Below, piece after piece: positions 1 to 7,418 of a stretch of DNA of 10,487 nt. Made by a program: the position numbers and the translations under genes. Source of the DNA: Pseudomonadota bacterium (GTDB lineage Bacteria; Pseudomonadota; Alphaproteobacteria; Rhizobiales; Afifellaceae); the NCBI GenBank assembly GCA_023417735.1, contig JAEZEK010000225.1:1-10487 (forward strand). Direction: 5' to 3'. Within the stretch, counting starts at the first letter, position 1. Each line of letters opens with the position of its first letter. Under the pieces are notes generated by a model. That model made no database searches. It was not told the origin of the DNA and saw only the letters and a list, made by a program, of their open reading frames with translations.

Positions 1-1388
1 ATCTCCCGCTCTTGAAGCGGGACGGCGGCTTCGTGCGGCCGGGCTGGCTCGCCGAGCTCGACGAGGCGCGCGGCCTGCGCGACGAGAGCCGCCGGGTCGT
101 CGCCGCGCTGCAGGCCCGCTACGCCGAGACGACCGGCCTGCGCACGCTGCGCATCCGGCACAACAACGTGCTCGGCTATTTCGTCGAGGTGAACGCGAGC
201 CAGGCCGGCGTCCTGTCCGATTGCGAGGCGATCCGGTTCGTCCACCGCCAGACGCTCGCCAGCACGATGCGGTTCTCCACCGTCGAGCTCGGCGAGCTGG
301 AGCAGCGCATCGCGAGCGCCGCCGAGCGGGCGCTCGGCCTGGAACGCGCCGTGTTCGACGACCTCGCCGCCCGCATCCTCGCCGCGGAGGCGCCGATCCG
401 CCGCGCCGCGCAGGCGCTCGCCGAACTGGACGTCGCGGCCGGCTTCGCCGAGCTCGCGGAGCGCGAGGCGTACGTTCGCCCGCAGGTCGACGACAGCCTC
501 GCCTTCGCGATCAAGGGCGGCCGGCATCCCGTGGTCGAGCAGGTCCTGCGCCGGTCGGGCGAGACCTTCGTCGGCAACGACTGCGCGCTCGGCTCCGAAA
601 CCGGGAGCGAGGGCAGCATCTGGCTCCTCACCGGCCCGAACATGGCCGGAAAGTCGACCTTCCTGCGCCAGAACGCGCTGATCGCGATCCTTGCGCAGAC
701 CGGCTCGTTCGTCCCGGCGGCGGAGGCGCGGATCGGCGTCGTCGACCAGCTCTTCTCCCGGGGCGGGGCGGCCGACGACCTCGCCCGCGGCCGCTCGACC
801 TTCATGGTCGAGATGGTCGAGACCGCGGCGATCCTGAACCAGGCCGGCGAGCGCGCCCTCGTCATCCTCGACGAGATCGGGCGCGGCACCGCCACCTATG
901 ACGGGCTCTCGATCGCATGGGCGGCGATCGAGCACCTGCACGAGACGAACCGCTGCCGCACACTCTTCGCCACCCATTATCACGAGCTGACGCAGCTCGC
1001 CGCCCGCCTGCCGCGGCTCAGGAACGCCACCATGAAGGTGCGCGAATGGAAGGGGGAGGTGGTGTTCCTGCACGAGATCGTGCCGGGCGCCGCCGACCGC
1101 TCCTACGGCATCCAGGTCGCCAAGCTCGCGGGCCTGCCCGCCCCGGTGATCGCGCGGGCACGCGAGATCCTGCGGAGCCTGGAGCGGAATGCCGGACGGC
1201 GCGGCCCCGCGGTCGTGGACGAGCTTCCGCTCTTCGCCGCGCCGCCGGCCGAACCCCCGCCCCCCGATCCGGCGCTCGCCGCGATCGACGCGCTCGATCC
1301 CGACGCCCTCACGCCGCGCGAGGCACTGGAACGCCTCTACGGGCTGAAGCAGTTGCGCCGCAGCGGGGTGCCACCCGCCAGTGGCTGA
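1..1388 (+). CDS. mutS: DNA mismatch repair protein MutS, 3' part (5' end outside the window)
   Basis: MutS recognises mispaired bases and small loops and, with MutL, starts mismatch repair. About 462 codons are present (first complete codon at 3), roughly the C-terminal half of a protein usually near 850-910 residues. They cover the end of the core/clamp region and the whole ABC-type ATPase. Walker A is GPNMAGKST (633-659), Walker B/signature is LDEIGRGT with the Asp-Glu pair at 870-875, and the switch histidine lies in FATHYHELT (His codon at 975). STFMVEM is intact. The tail, with a Pro-rich linker and then [14 protein letters not shown], matches the C-terminal oligomerisation helix of MutS. 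The reading frame is open through position 3, so the TTG at 12 is internal and not a start. One oddity: the motif usually read RVGAADD is RGGAADD here (codon ggc at 762-764). In this lineage mutS commonly lies next to glnD; here a methyltransferase gene separates them. Confidence 0.97.
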   Translation, partial: LPLLKRDGGFVRPGWLAELDEARGLRDESRRVVAALQARYAETTGLRTLRIRHNNVLGYFVEVNASQAGVLSDCEAIRFVHRQTLASTMRFSTVELGELEQRIASAAERALGLERAVFDDLAARILAAEAPIRRAAQALAELDVAAGFAELAEREAYVRPQVDDSLAFAIKGGRHPVVEQVLRRSGETFVGNDCALGSETGSEGSIWLLTGPNMAGKSTFLRQNALIAILAQTGSFVPAAEARIGVVDQLFSRGGAADDLARGRSTFMVEMVETAAILNQAGERALVILDEIGRGTATYDGLSIAWAAIEHLHETNRCRTLFATHYHELTQLAARLPRLRNATMKVREWKGEVVFLHEIVPGAADRSYGIQVAKLAGLPAPVIARAREILRSLERNAGRRGPAVVDELPLFAAPPAEPPPPDPALAAIDALDPDALTPREALERLYGLKQLRRSGVPPASG

Positions 1389-1430
1389 CCGCACGAGGAA
1401 TAGCTTGCACCGATGTTCAGTGATGCGCGC

Positions 1431-2336
1431 TCACCCAGACCGCCTTAACACCGCAATATCCTGCTGACCCGGAGATCCATTGATTATCTCTACGATCTGG
1501 AACCCTGCGGATTGCCACACATCATGTATATACGAGTGGGCGATGAAAGTGTGTCCGTACTCGCCATCGAGATTCGCTCTACTCTTCAGACGTTCATGTC
1601 CACTGATGTAAATGAACTTGTCTGTATCGAGCCTTCTCGATATGTCCTCGCTCTCCTCCTTCGAAATAAGCCATATTCGCTGGCTTTCCGGTGACGATGC
1701 AATCGCTCGGAGCATGGGTTGTCCGTTGAAGGTCAGGATCACGATGGCATCGGGAGATGATGCTCGGGCAAGCTCCGACAGCCAAGCCTGCGCCGAATCT
1801 TCCGGCAGGTGGGAGAATACCGATTTCCCATAGACGAAGTCGAATGCTTTCGATTCGAAGGGTAGCGGCGGCGCCATTCTGTTTCTTTCTATCTGAACCG
1901 CAGGTAATGAAGCCTTGCACCAATCCGCGAGGTTCTCGTTGGCATCGCTCCCATGCATCCGCAGTCCTGGCACGGTGCTCATGAACCGTATGATCCGGCC
2001 GGATCCCACGCCGAAATCCAATCCCGCGGCTGTTCCTTCACCAGTCCAGTGACGCCGGAAAATCTCATAATACTGCCTGGCTTCGCGGATGCCGGACCAT
2101 AGAAACTGCGATTCCGACCAACCTCCAGCGATACTGCGCAGATGGAACGGAGGAAGTGGCGGGACCATGCTCCTGAGCTTTTCATCCGTAATAACGCCGA
2201 TCGAATGCCCCCACTCCAGGAATTTTTCCTGGCCCATCATATGCCACAGAGTGTTTATCTCGGGCCTCTCCTGCCGAAGTTCTCTAAGACGATCAAGCAT
2301 TGACTTAGTTGTTACAGCATCCAAGAACGAAACCAC
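1431..2336 (-). CDS. Class I SAM-dependent methyltransferase, probably acquired
   Basis: This is a Rossmann-fold methyltransferase of unknown substrate. Numbering from the chosen start (301 aa), the SAM-binding motif I is LDFGVGSGR (106-114). It is followed by an acidic GSDAN segment (Asp131), an APPLPF motif (155-160) and FDFVYGKSVFSHL (165-177). An upstream PPLPPFHLRSIAGG segment (59-72) is also typical of a soluble methyltransferase family that I know mostly from surface-glycan clusters; that link is inference. The frame stays open back to a GTG at 2426 (331 aa), but that codon has no ribosome binding site. I prefer the GTG at 2336, preceded by AAGGGGG with 5-nt spacing and by a promoter at 2368-2396 that lies inside the longer version. 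ATG at 2300 is a shorter alternative. GC content is far below the neighbours: two 60-base lines counted, 1621-1680 and 1861-1920, have 29 and 32 G+C, against 46 for 4921-4980 in glnD. It is convergent with mutS and divergent from glnD, and likely a single-gene unit. Confidence 0.85.
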   Translation of the reverse strand: MVSFLDAVTTKSMLDRLRELRQERPEINTLWHMMGQEKFLEWGHSIGVITDEKLRSMVPPLPPFHLRSIAGGWSESQFLWSGIREARQYYEIFRRHWTGEGTAAGLDFGVGSGRIIRFMSTVPGLRMHGSDANENLADWCKASLPAVQIERNRMAPPLPFESKAFDFVYGKSVFSHLPEDSAQAWLSELARASSPDAIVILTFNGQPMLRAIASSPESQRIWLISKEESEDISRRLDTDKFIYISGHERLKSRANLDGEYGHTFIAHSYIHDVWQSAGFQIVEIINGSPGQQDIAVLRRSG

Positions 2337-2341
2337 TTGCA

Positions 2342-2348
2342 CCCCCTT
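2342..2348 (-). promoter_or_regulatory. Ribosome binding site that decides the methyltransferase start
   Basis: AAGGGGG on the minus strand lies 5 bases before the GTG at 2334-2336. The GTG at 2340-2342 directly abuts this run and is too close to use it. The GTG at 2426 has only CG-rich sequence and no purine run upstream. Confidence 0.5.
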
Positions 2349-2367
2349 CAAAGCTGACCCGGAGGCT

Positions 2368-2396
2368 AAGATGTCGCCGCCATCGACAGTTGTCAA
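2368..2396 (-). promoter_or_regulatory. Sigma70-like promoter for the methyltransferase gene
   Basis: On the minus strand a perfect -35 TTGACA (2391-2396) is followed after exactly 17 bases by CATCTT (2368-2373), a 3-of-6 match to the -10 consensus. Transcription would start near 2361, giving a leader of about 25 bases to the GTG at 2336. The spacing and the following AAGGGGG make a coherent expression unit. The weak -10 is the main doubt. Confidence 0.5.
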
Positions 2397-2520
2397 ACAC
2401 GTGGGAAGTGCAGGCAATGGAAACACGGGCGCGCGTTGGGCCAGTTGGGCGGCGCGTCAGCACTCGGCTGCTTCCATCACCTGACAGGCGAGGCAAACCG
2501 TAGGCAGCGGCGAAGCGGGC

Positions 2521-5346
2521 GTGGTATCGGATGCGCGTGAAGCGACCGGCGGATCGAGAGACGTGAACAGAGCCCGGCAGGCGGAGAGCCCGATCGACCC
2601 GCAGGCGCTGAGCGGCGCGCTGGACGAGGTCGCCTGGGCGCACGGCGGCGCATCGCCAGAAGCGCGCCGCGCCGTGCTCGACCTCCTCAAGGCGACCATG
2701 CTGGAAGGCCGGCAGGCGATCCGCCGCGATCTCGAGGCCGACAATCGCGGCCGCGAATGCGCCGAGCGGCTCAGCGCGCTCACCGATGTCGTCATCGAGG
2801 CGCTCTACACCTTCGCCACCGGCCGCGTCTTCCGGGTCAGCAACCCGTCCTCGGCGGAGCGCCTGTCGCTGGTGGCGGTCGGCGGCTACGGCCGGGCGAC
2901 GCTCGCCCCCTTTTCCGACATCGACCTCCTCTTCCTCTTCCCGTACAAGCAGACCGCCTGGTCCGAGAGCGTCACCGAGTACCTGCTCTACATGCTCTGG
3001 GATCTCGGGCTGACGGTCGGGCACGCGACCCGCACCGTCTCCGAGACGCTGAAGGCCGCGCGCGACGACATGACGGTGCGCACGGCGGTGCTCGAAGCGC
3101 GCCACGTCTGCGGCGACAGCGATCTCTTCGACGACCTCCTCAAGCGCTTCGACGCGGAAGTGGTCGCCGGCACCGCGTCGGATTTCATCGCCGCCAAGCT
3201 CGCCGAGCGCGACCAGCGCCACGAGCGCGTCGGGGCCTCGCGCTACCTGGTCGAGCCGAACGTGAAGGACGGCAAGGGCGGCCTCCGCGATCTCCAGACG
3301 CTGTTCTGGATCGCCCGCTACACCTATCGGCTGCCGTCGGAGCAGGCGCTGTCCGAAGCGGGGCTCCTCAGCCGGACCGAGCTGCGCCTGTTCCGCAAGT
3401 GCGACGACTTCCTGTGGGCCGTCCGCTGCCATCTGCATTTCCTGTCGGGACGGGCCGAGGAGCGCCTGTCCTTCGACGTCCAGCCCGAGCTCGCGCGCAG
3501 GCTCGGCTATCAGCGCCACCCCGGGCTGGAGGCGGTCGAGCGCTTCATGAAGCACTACTTCCTGGTGGCCAAGGATGTCGGCGACCTCACCCGGATCGTG
3601 TGCGCCGCGCTCGAGGCGCGCCAGGAGAAGATGGCGCCGCGGCTGAACCGCTTCCTGCGCGGGCTGACCACCCGGCGGCGGGTGCTGCCGAAGGCGGGCG
3701 ATTTCGTCGTCGAGAACGACCGCATCAACGTCGCCAGCCCGGACGCCTTCGAGCGCGACCCGGTCAACATGATCCGGATCTTCGCGCTCGCCGGCACCCA
3801 CGACCTGCCGCTCCATCCCGAGGCGACGCGGCTCATCACGCGCTCGCTGCGGCGGATCGGGCGCACCGTCCAGCAGGACCCCGAAGCGAACCGGCTGTTC
3901 CTGGAGATCCTGCGGACGCCGGAGCGCAACGAGCTGGTGCTCCGCCAGATGAACGAGGCGGGCGTGCTGGGGCGGTTCGTGCCGGAGTTCGGCCGCATCG
4001 TCGCGATGATGCAGTTCAACATGTACCACCATTACACGGTGGACGAGCACCTGATCCGCGCGGTCGGCGCGCTCGCCGACCTCCAGCTCGGCCGGATCGC
4101 CAGCGAGCACCCGCTCTCCAACGAGCTCCTGCCGAAGTTCAAGGACCTGACGCTCCTCTACGTGACGCTGTTCCTGCACGACATCGCGAAGGGCCGGCCG
4201 GAGGACCATTCGATTGCCGGCGCACGGGTGGCGCGCCGGGTCTGCCCCCGCCTCGGGCTCTCCGCCGCGCAGACGGAGCTCGTCGCCTGGCTCATCGAGC
4301 AGCATCTCACGATGTCGCGGATCGCCCAGTCGCGCGATCTCGCCGACCGGCGCACGATCCTGGACTTCGCGAACATCGTGCAGTCCATGGAGCGGCTGAA
4401 CCTGCTTCTCGTCCTCACCGTCTGCGACATCCGTGCGGTCGGCCCGGGCGTCTGGAACGGCTGGAAGGGGCAGTTGCTCCGCACCCTCTATTTCGAGACC
4501 GAGGCGGTGCTGACCGGCGGGCTCGGCCGAGAGACGCGCGGCGCCAAGGTGGCGGAGGCGCAGGCCGCGCTTTCGGCGCGCCTGTCGCACTGGCCCGATT
4601 CCGAGCGGGAGCGGCTGCTCGCGCTCCATTACCCGGCCTACTGGATCCGGGTCGACGAGGAGCGCCAGGCCCGGCAGGCCGAGCTCATCCGGGCTGCCGA
4701 CCGGGACGGGCGGAACTTCTCGGCGGAGATCCGCCCGATGGCGTTCGAGGGCGCGACCGAGATCACCATCCTCACGCCGGACCACCCGCGCATCCTGTCC
4801 CTGATGGCGGGCGCCTGCGCCGCGGCCGACGCCAACATCGTGGACGCGCAGATCTACACGACCATGGACGGGCGCGCGCTCGACACGATCGTCGTCTCGC
4901 GCGCCTTCGACACCGACGCCGACGAGCGGCGGCGGGGCGAGCGGATCGTGGCGACGATGGAGCAGGCCTTGCAGGGGCGGCTGCGGCTCTCCGAGGCGCT
5001 CGCGCGCAAGCGCCGCAAGAGCCGCCGGCGCGACGCCTTCGTCATCGAACCGCAGGTCAGGGTGACGAACGAGCTCTCCGACCGCTTCACCGTCATAGAG
5101 GTCGAGTGCCTGGACAGGTCCGGGCTGCTCTACGACCTCACCCACGGCATCGCCGAGCTCAACCTCGACATCGCCTCCGCCCACATCGCCACCTTCGGCG
5201 AGCGCGTCGTCGACACCTTCTACGTGACCGACCTCGTGGGGCACCAGGTCACCGCCAAGGCGCGGCAGACCCGGATCAGGCGGCGCCTGCTGGAGGCGAT
5301 CGGGGCCGACGAGGCGCCCGCGGCACCGGAGACCAGGGCCTCGTGA
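2521..5346 (+). CDS. glnD: Bifunctional [protein-PII] uridylyltransferase / uridylyl-removing enzyme GlnD
   Basis: GlnD senses glutamine and adds UMP to, or removes it from, PII proteins (GlnB/GlnK), setting glutamine synthetase activity and nitrogen gene expression; it acts in the cytosol. At 941 aa it has the usual length and order. The nucleotidyltransferase domain has GGYGR (121-125) and SDIDLL with metal-binding Asp133 and Asp135. The GlnD-specific helical linker follows. An HD hydrolase domain with His553-Asp554 in LFLHDIAKG carries the UMP-removing activity. Two C-terminal ACT domains, about 746-820 and 857-930, bind glutamine. All key residues look intact. The start is uncertain: GTG at 2521 is the first start codon after an in-frame stop at 2482 but has only GAAGCGG-like sequence upstream. 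GTG at 2563 (927 aa), with GGCGGA nine bases before it, is an alternative. The stop overlaps the murJ start (GTGA), so the two are probably translationally coupled. Confidence 0.97.
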   Translation: MVSDAREATGGSRDVNRARQAESPIDPQALSGALDEVAWAHGGASPEARRAVLDLLKATMLEGRQAIRRDLEADNRGRECAERLSALTDVVIEALYTFATGRVFRVSNPSSAERLSLVAVGGYGRATLAPFSDIDLLFLFPYKQTAWSESVTEYLLYMLWDLGLTVGHATRTVSETLKAARDDMTVRTAVLEARHVCGDSDLFDDLLKRFDAEVVAGTASDFIAAKLAERDQRHERVGASRYLVEPNVKDGKGGLRDLQTLFWIARYTYRLPSEQALSEAGLLSRTELRLFRKCDDFLWAVRCHLHFLSGRAEERLSFDVQPELARRLGYQRHPGLEAVERFMKHYFLVAKDVGDLTRIVCAALEARQEKMAPRLNRFLRGLTTRRRVLPKAGDFVVENDRINVASPDAFERDPVNMIRIFALAGTHDLPLHPEATRLITRSLRRIGRTVQQDPEANRLFLEILRTPERNELVLRQMNEAGVLGRFVPEFGRIVAMMQFNMYHHYTVDEHLIRAVGALADLQLGRIASEHPLSNELLPKFKDLTLLYVTLFLHDIAKGRPEDHSIAGARVARRVCPRLGLSAAQTELVAWLIEQHLTMSRIAQSRDLADRRTILDFANIVQSMERLNLLLVLTVCDIRAVGPGVWNGWKGQLLRTLYFETEAVLTGGLGRETRGAKVAEAQAALSARLSHWPDSERERLLALHYPAYWIRVDEERQARQAELIRAADRDGRNFSAEIRPMAFEGATEITILTPDHPRILSLMAGACAAADANIVDAQIYTTMDGRALDTIVVSRAFDTDADERRRGERIVATMEQALQGRLRLSEALARKRRKSRRRDAFVIEPQVRVTNELSDRFTVIEVECLDRSGLLYDLTHGIAELNLDIASAHIATFGERVVDTFYVTDLVGHQVTAKARQTRIRRRLLEAIGADEAPAAPETRAS

Positions 5347-6899
5347 GCCTCGCCACGAAGTTCATGAGCGTCGGCGGGGCGACGCTCGCCAGCCGTCTGC
5401 TCGGCTTCGTCCGGGAGATGATGGTGGCGGCCGCGCTCGGCGCGGGGCCGGTCGCAGACGCGTTCTACGCGGCGTTCCGGTTTCCGAACCTCTTCCGGCG
5501 GCTGCTCGCCGAGGGCGCGTTCAATGCCGCCTTCATCCCGCTCTACGCCCGTACCCTCGAGGGCGAAGGCGAGGCCGCCGCGCGCCGCTTCGCGGAGGAG
5601 GTGCTGGCCGCGCTCGTGCTCGTGCTCGCCGCCCTGACCGGCGTCGTCATGATCGCCACCCCGCTCATCGTGGCCGGTATCGCACCCGGGTTCCGCAGCG
5701 ACGCGGCGAAGTTCGACCTGACCGTCGAGCTCTTCCGCGTGATGTTTCCCTACCTCGTCTGCATGTCGCTCACCGCCATGGTGAGCGGCGTCCTCAACGC
5801 CCACCGCCGCTTCTTCGTGGCCGCCCTCGCGCCGACGCTCCTCAACGTCGTCACCATCGCCGGCCTCGCCTTCGCGATCTGGCGGGGAATGGACGGGGCG
5901 GACGTGGGGCGCGTGCTGAGCTGGTCGGTGCTCGTCGCGGGCGTGGCGCAGCTCGTGATGGTGTCGGTCGCCGCCCGCCGCATCGGCTTCAGCGTGCGCC
6001 CGCGCCTGCCGCGGCTCACGCCTTCGGTCAAGCGCCTGCTCTGGCTGATGGGGCCGGCCGCGCTCGCGGGCGGCATCACCCAGGTCAACCTCTTCATCGG
6101 CCAGATCATCGCCTCCACCAAGGACGGCGCGATCGCGATCCTCCAGTTCGCCGACCGCATCTACCAGCTGCCGCTCGGCGTGATCGGCATCGCGATCGGG
6201 GTGGTGCTCCTGCCGGAGCTCGCGCGCACGCTCAAGGCCGGCCACCTGCGCGAGGCGGTGCACACGCAGAACCGGGCGCTCGAGTTCGCGCTGTTCCTGA
6301 CGCTGCCGGCCGCCACCGCCCTCGTCGTCGTGCCTGAGGAGATCATCCGGGTGCTCTTCGAGCGCGGCGCATTCACGCCCGAGACGACCGCCTCCACCGC
6401 CCGCGCGCTCGGCATATACGGGCTCGGCCTGCCCGCCTTCGTCATGATCAAGGTGTTCACGCCGGGGTTCTTCGCGCGCGAGGACACGCGCACGCCGATG
6501 TATTTCGCGGCGGCCGCGGTCGCCGTGAACGTCACGCTCGCGCTCACCCTCTTCCCGCGCATGGCCGAGGCCGGCATCGCCACGGCGGAATCGGTCGCCG
6601 GCTGGGTGAATGCCGGGCTCCTGCTCTTCACGCTCCGCCGGCGGGGCCAGTTCGCGGCCGACGAGATGCTCCTGAAGCGCCTGCCGCGGCTCGTCGCGAC
6701 GCTCGTCCTCTTCGCGGCCGCGATCTATGCCGGCTCGCGCTTGTTCGGCGGGGCGTTCCGGCCGGACGCGGGACTGGCGAAGCAGGCCGGCGCGCTGGTC
6801 GTCCTCGTCGGCGGCGGGGCGCTCTTCTACTTCGCCGCGGCGCAGCTCACGGGCGCGGCGGACTTTCGCGCCTTCGCGCGAAATCTCCGCCGGAGCTGA
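5343..6899 (+). CDS. murJ: Lipid II flippase MurJ (MviN family)
   Basis: MurJ moves the peptidoglycan precursor lipid II across the inner membrane and is normally essential. The product is 518 aa, close to the family norm. Hydrophobic segments run along the whole length, consistent with the known 14 transmembrane helices. From the GTG start, conserved charged residues fall at the numbering known from E. coli MurJ: Arg18 and Arg24 in SRLLGFVRE, Arg52-Arg53 in FPNLFRRLLAEGAF, and the central ADR motif at Asp271-Arg272 (ADRIYQLPLGVIGIAIG). That agreement supports GTG at 5343 as the start. The first four bases overlap the glnD stop, and AGGG (5335-5338) or GGAG (5329-5332) upstream can serve as ribosome binding site. 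The same frame is open back to 2757 through glnD, but that part is only a GC-rich shadow. Nothing co-directional follows until the rimP promoter. Confidence 0.96.
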   Translation: MSLATKFMSVGGATLASRLLGFVREMMVAAALGAGPVADAFYAAFRFPNLFRRLLAEGAFNAAFIPLYARTLEGEGEAAARRFAEEVLAALVLVLAALTGVVMIATPLIVAGIAPGFRSDAAKFDLTVELFRVMFPYLVCMSLTAMVSGVLNAHRRFFVAALAPTLLNVVTIAGLAFAIWRGMDGADVGRVLSWSVLVAGVAQLVMVSVAARRIGFSVRPRLPRLTPSVKRLLWLMGPAALAGGITQVNLFIGQIIASTKDGAIAILQFADRIYQLPLGVIGIAIGVVLLPELARTLKAGHLREAVHTQNRALEFALFLTLPAATALVVVPEEIIRVLFERGAFTPETTASTARALGIYGLGLPAFVMIKVFTPGFFAREDTRTPMYFAAAAVAVNVTLALTLFPRMAEAGIATAESVAGWVNAGLLLFTLRRRGQFAADEMLLKRLPRLVATLVLFAAAIYAGSRLFGGAFRPDAGLAKQAGALVVLVGGGALFYFAAAQLTGAADFRAFARNLRRS

Positions 6900-7045
6900 G
6901 CCTGCTGCAGGCGGCTGGAGTTGTCCGGTTCGGGTCGCGAACGCGTCGTCCGCTCACGGGTGTCGTTGCGGCTGTGCGAGCGGCGTGCAAGGGCGGGGCT
7001 CTTGCCCACGGGCTGCACAGGCGGCTTGGCTCGGCGCAAGCGGGT

Positions 7046-7219
7046 TCACGCGGCGGCCCTCTTCGGATCGTCTTCGGCGTCCTGGACGCGCCAGCGGAGG
7101 AGGCATCGTGGGCCATGGAAGATGGCCAGCACGCCGTCGGGATGGTGATGGGCGCGGACCTCGGCGCGACCGAAGTGAGCCCTGGCGGGATGGCGCGGGT
7201 TCTGCAGCCGTTGGCGTCG
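7046..7219 (-). pseudogene. Fragment of an insertion-sequence transposase C-terminus (ISNCY/IS481-like)
   Basis: On the minus strand about 57 codons before a TGA stop encode a stretch that reads like the C-terminal end of ISNCY/IS481-type DDE transposases: RAHFGRAEVRAHHHPDGVLA and directly after it IFHGPRCLLRW. I recall this family ending in very similar phrases (PDG-LAxFHGPRxLxRY). That resemblance is from memory, with no search run. The frame is open upstream to 7492, but residues before about 7219 look like the antisense of the rimP leader. No catalytic DDE core is visible anywhere nearby, so this is at most a dead remnant. Downstream, 6954-7045 in another minus-strand frame has a Pro/Ala/Arg-rich composition and could be a frameshifted continuation, but that is weak. 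The gap may mark where an element inserted and decayed. Confidence 0.5.
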
Positions 7220-7279
7220 TGATGAGACGGTATCGTCGGGAGCGGCGGGCCGCTCGTCCCAGCGCCCGCCGCCGTGACC

Positions 7280-7308
7280 TTGAACAATCGGCGGCAGCGG
7301 CGTATATG
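7280..7308 (+). promoter_or_regulatory. Predicted promoter of the rimP-nusA-infB operon
   Basis: The sequence TTGAAC (7280-7285), a 17-base spacer, then TATATG (7303-7308) gives a good sigma70-type promoter in otherwise GC-rich DNA. Transcription would start near 7314-7316, leaving a leader of about 104 bases before the rimP ATG. It is the only convincing promoter seen between murJ and rimP. Confidence 0.6.
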
Positions 7309-7318
7309 GGCTGCAACA

Positions 7319-7380
7319 TCTCGAAGACAGATCGAGAGTGGGTCCCCCCGGGTCCCGCTCTTTTTTATTATCTCGACCCA
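7319..7380 (+). promoter_or_regulatory. Leader segments able to pair alternatively with the terminator arm
   Basis: TCTCGA (7319-7324) can pair with TCGAGA (7332-7337), which uses three bases of the terminator's left arm. A second TCTCGA (7371-7376) can pair with the same TCGAGA. GACCCA (7375-7380) can pair with TGGGTC (7339-7344), inside the left arm. These short helices (6 bp each) would compete with the terminator. They are seen in the sequence; a regulatory switch is inference. Confidence 0.35.
7335..7366 (+). terminator. Intrinsic-terminator-like hairpin in the rimP leader (candidate attenuator)
   Basis: The left arm AGAGTGGGTCCC (7335-7346) pairs with the right arm GGGTCCCGCTCT (7350-7361) across a CCC loop. 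The stem is 12 bp with one T-G wobble and one T-T mismatch, and T7361 begins a run of six T (7361-7366). This is the textbook form of a rho-independent terminator on the plus strand. It sits after the predicted rimP promoter and 52 bases before the rimP ATG, so it would act inside the operon's own leader and not at the end of murJ alone. It could also simply stop read-through from glnD-murJ if the true promoter lay downstream, but I see no promoter there. Confidence 0.75.
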
Positions 7381-7418
7381 ATCGAACCTGGCCTCGAACG
7401 GCCGGGCCACGGAGCGGA

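Larger units (their letters stand above)
6900..7418. other. 519-bp gap between murJ and rimP
   Basis: I find no intact gene here. From left to right it holds about 145 bp with nothing recognisable except a small imperfect inverted repeat after the murJ stop that lacks a T-run. Next comes a minus-strand transposase-like fragment (7046-7219). A bulged GC-rich hairpin without a T-run (7238-7260) follows. A promoter (7280-7308), a terminator-like hairpin (7335-7366) and the rest of the rimP leader complete the gap. No clear terminator for glnD-murJ is visible. Confidence 0.7.

Noticed and set aside
2305..5244. A 979-codon open frame on the minus strand opposite glnD
   Set aside because: It is the antisense of a strongly supported glnD. 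Its composition (Arg, Glu, Asp, Val, His, Leu rich, no recognisable domain) is what high-GC antisense frames produce, and it runs through the methyltransferase promoter region.
2757..5342. An open plus-strand frame joined in frame to murJ, suggesting a 1380-aa fusion
   Set aside because: The part before 5343 is an Arg/Pro/Ala-rich shadow of glnD. MurJ conserved residues align with the E. coli numbering only when counting from GTG 5343.
5220..6263. A 347-codon minus-strand frame opposite murJ
   Set aside because: It is His/Glu/Arg-rich shadow sequence with no domain, lying opposite an intact membrane protein gene.
6921..7222. Plus-strand short open frames in the murJ-rimP gap
   Set aside because: They show no ribosome binding site, no recognisable motif and Arg/Gly-rich composition. 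The minus-strand transposase-like reading explains part of this stretch better.
7238..7260. A GC-rich hairpin (8 bp with a 3-base bulge) as terminator or IS end
   Set aside because: No T-run follows, no matching inverted repeat was found on the other side of the transposase fragment, and such hairpins arise easily at this GC content.
7338..7418. An upstream extension of rimP to a non-ATG start at 7338
   Set aside because: The extension would translate through the terminator hairpin and lies before the conserved RimP N-terminus. ATG 7419 has GGAG just upstream.
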